Shown here: one piece after another, positions 21,956 through 22,207 of the stretch
Position numbering within the stretch: position 1 is the first letter of the stretch
Layout: every line of letters starts with the position of its first letter
Source of the DNA: SIG653 sp045578045
Lineage (GTDB): Bacteria; Bacillota; Clostridia; Oscillospirales; CAG-382
Direction of reading: 5' to 3'
Length of the DNA stretch: 22,207 nucleotides
Assembly (NCBI GenBank): GCA_045578045.1
Contig: JAZNJM010000010.1
Coordinates: 1 to 22,207 of the forward strand
The notes under the pieces: model-generated
The model's database searches: none
The model's input: the letters and a program-made list of their open reading frames with translations, nothing else
Told to the model about the DNA's origin: nothing
Position numbers and translations under genes: made by a program

Positions 21956-22207
21956 ATGAAAACTTTATATATGATTGGTGGCACTATGGGAATTGGAAAA
22001 ACAACTGTGTGCCAACAGCTCAAACAGGATTTACCGAATAGCGTATTTCTTGACGGAGATTGGTGCTGGGATGCAAGTCCGTTCCAAGTAACCGATGAAA
22101 CAAAAGCAATGGTGATGAATAATATTTGTTACTTGCTCAATAATTTTCTAAAGTGTTCTGCATACGATAATATCATTTTTTGTTGGGTGATGCACGAGCA
22201 GAGTATT
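21956..22207 (+). CDS. P-loop nucleoside/nucleotide-kinase-like ATPase (partial, N-terminus)
   Basis: The gene runs off the right edge after 84 codons. The ATG at 21956 is preferred over the adjacent 21953 because AGGTG then lies 6 nt upstream. The protein starts MKTLYMIGGTMGIGKTTV, a clear Walker A (Gly9 to Thr16 with Lys15), then FLDGDWCWD, where acidic residues could bind substrate or metal, as in small-molecule kinases, and the segment NIIFCWVMHEQSI. It resembles 'AAA family ATPase/nucleotide kinase' proteins common in Firmicutes; the substrate is unknown. Codons ending in G or C (CAG, CTC, CCG, GTG) look somewhat more frequent than in the aro genes. It is 42 nt past the DAHP synthase stop and probably unrelated to that pathway. 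Confidence 0.75.
   Translation, partial: MKTLYMIGGTMGIGKTTVCQQLKQDLPNSVFLDGDWCWDASPFQVTDETKAMVMNNICYLLNNFLKCSAYDNIIFCWVMHEQSI

Noticed and set aside
21956..22207. Horizontal acquisition of the terminal P-loop gene from its codon use
   Set aside because: Third-position G/C is only slightly higher than in the neighbouring gene by my count, and the fragment is too short to judge.

Overview
The window is an AT-rich (by eye about one third G+C), densely packed chromosomal segment from a low-GC Firmicute, most likely a member of Clostridia (an Oscillospirales or Lachnospirales-type anaerobe). Pointers are a SpoVG homologue, a type III glutamine synthetase, a TIGR01977-type cysteine desulfurase paired with a DUF3343 protein, a split ThrE exporter, AzlCD, and strong GGAGG-type ribosome binding sites. 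These are family recognitions made by reading; no database search was possible.

Layout. Positions 1-77 hold the last codons of a membrane protein. A minus-strand group then runs murC, thrE large subunit, thrE small subunit (3089 down to 108). The small-subunit gene carries an ASCH domain fused to its C-terminus. Divergent from murC lie spoVG and a two-gene unit of DUF3343 and cysteine desulfurase (3177-4897). A minus-strand unit follows at 7729-4909: an initiating sugar-phosphate transferase, an HpcH/HpaI-type aldolase and a BaiN/RdsA-like flavoprotein. Then come a membrane-anchored metallophosphoesterase (7855-8745), a short remnant of an IS30-like transposase 5' end (8746 to about 8930), tRNA-Gly(TCC) with its own promoter and terminator, a cyclophilin, a HAD phosphatase, azlDC on the minus strand and glnN (GSIII) on the plus strand.

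The main feature is a plus-strand operon at 13787-21913: pheA, aroB, aroC, aroE-aroK fusion, aroQ, aroA, tyrA, DAHP synthase. It encodes all seven shikimate-pathway steps from erythrose-4-phosphate plus PEP to chorismate, plus the enzymes committing chorismate to phenylalanine and tyrosine; only the final aminotransferase is absent. Spacings are 33, 4, 1, 37, -4, -17 and 18 nt, so one transcript is likely. A strong promoter (TTGACA, 17 nt, TAAAAT) lies just upstream. Its -35 box sits in the centre of a perfect 12-bp inverted repeat, a good candidate for an aromatic amino acid repressor site. A P-loop kinase-like gene begins at 21956 and runs off the edge.

Most interesting for follow-up: the ThrE-ASCH fusion with an internal ribosome binding site, the operator palindrome of the aromatic operon, the AroE-AroK fusion, and the truncated IS30-like 5' end with a hairpin able to mask its start codon.
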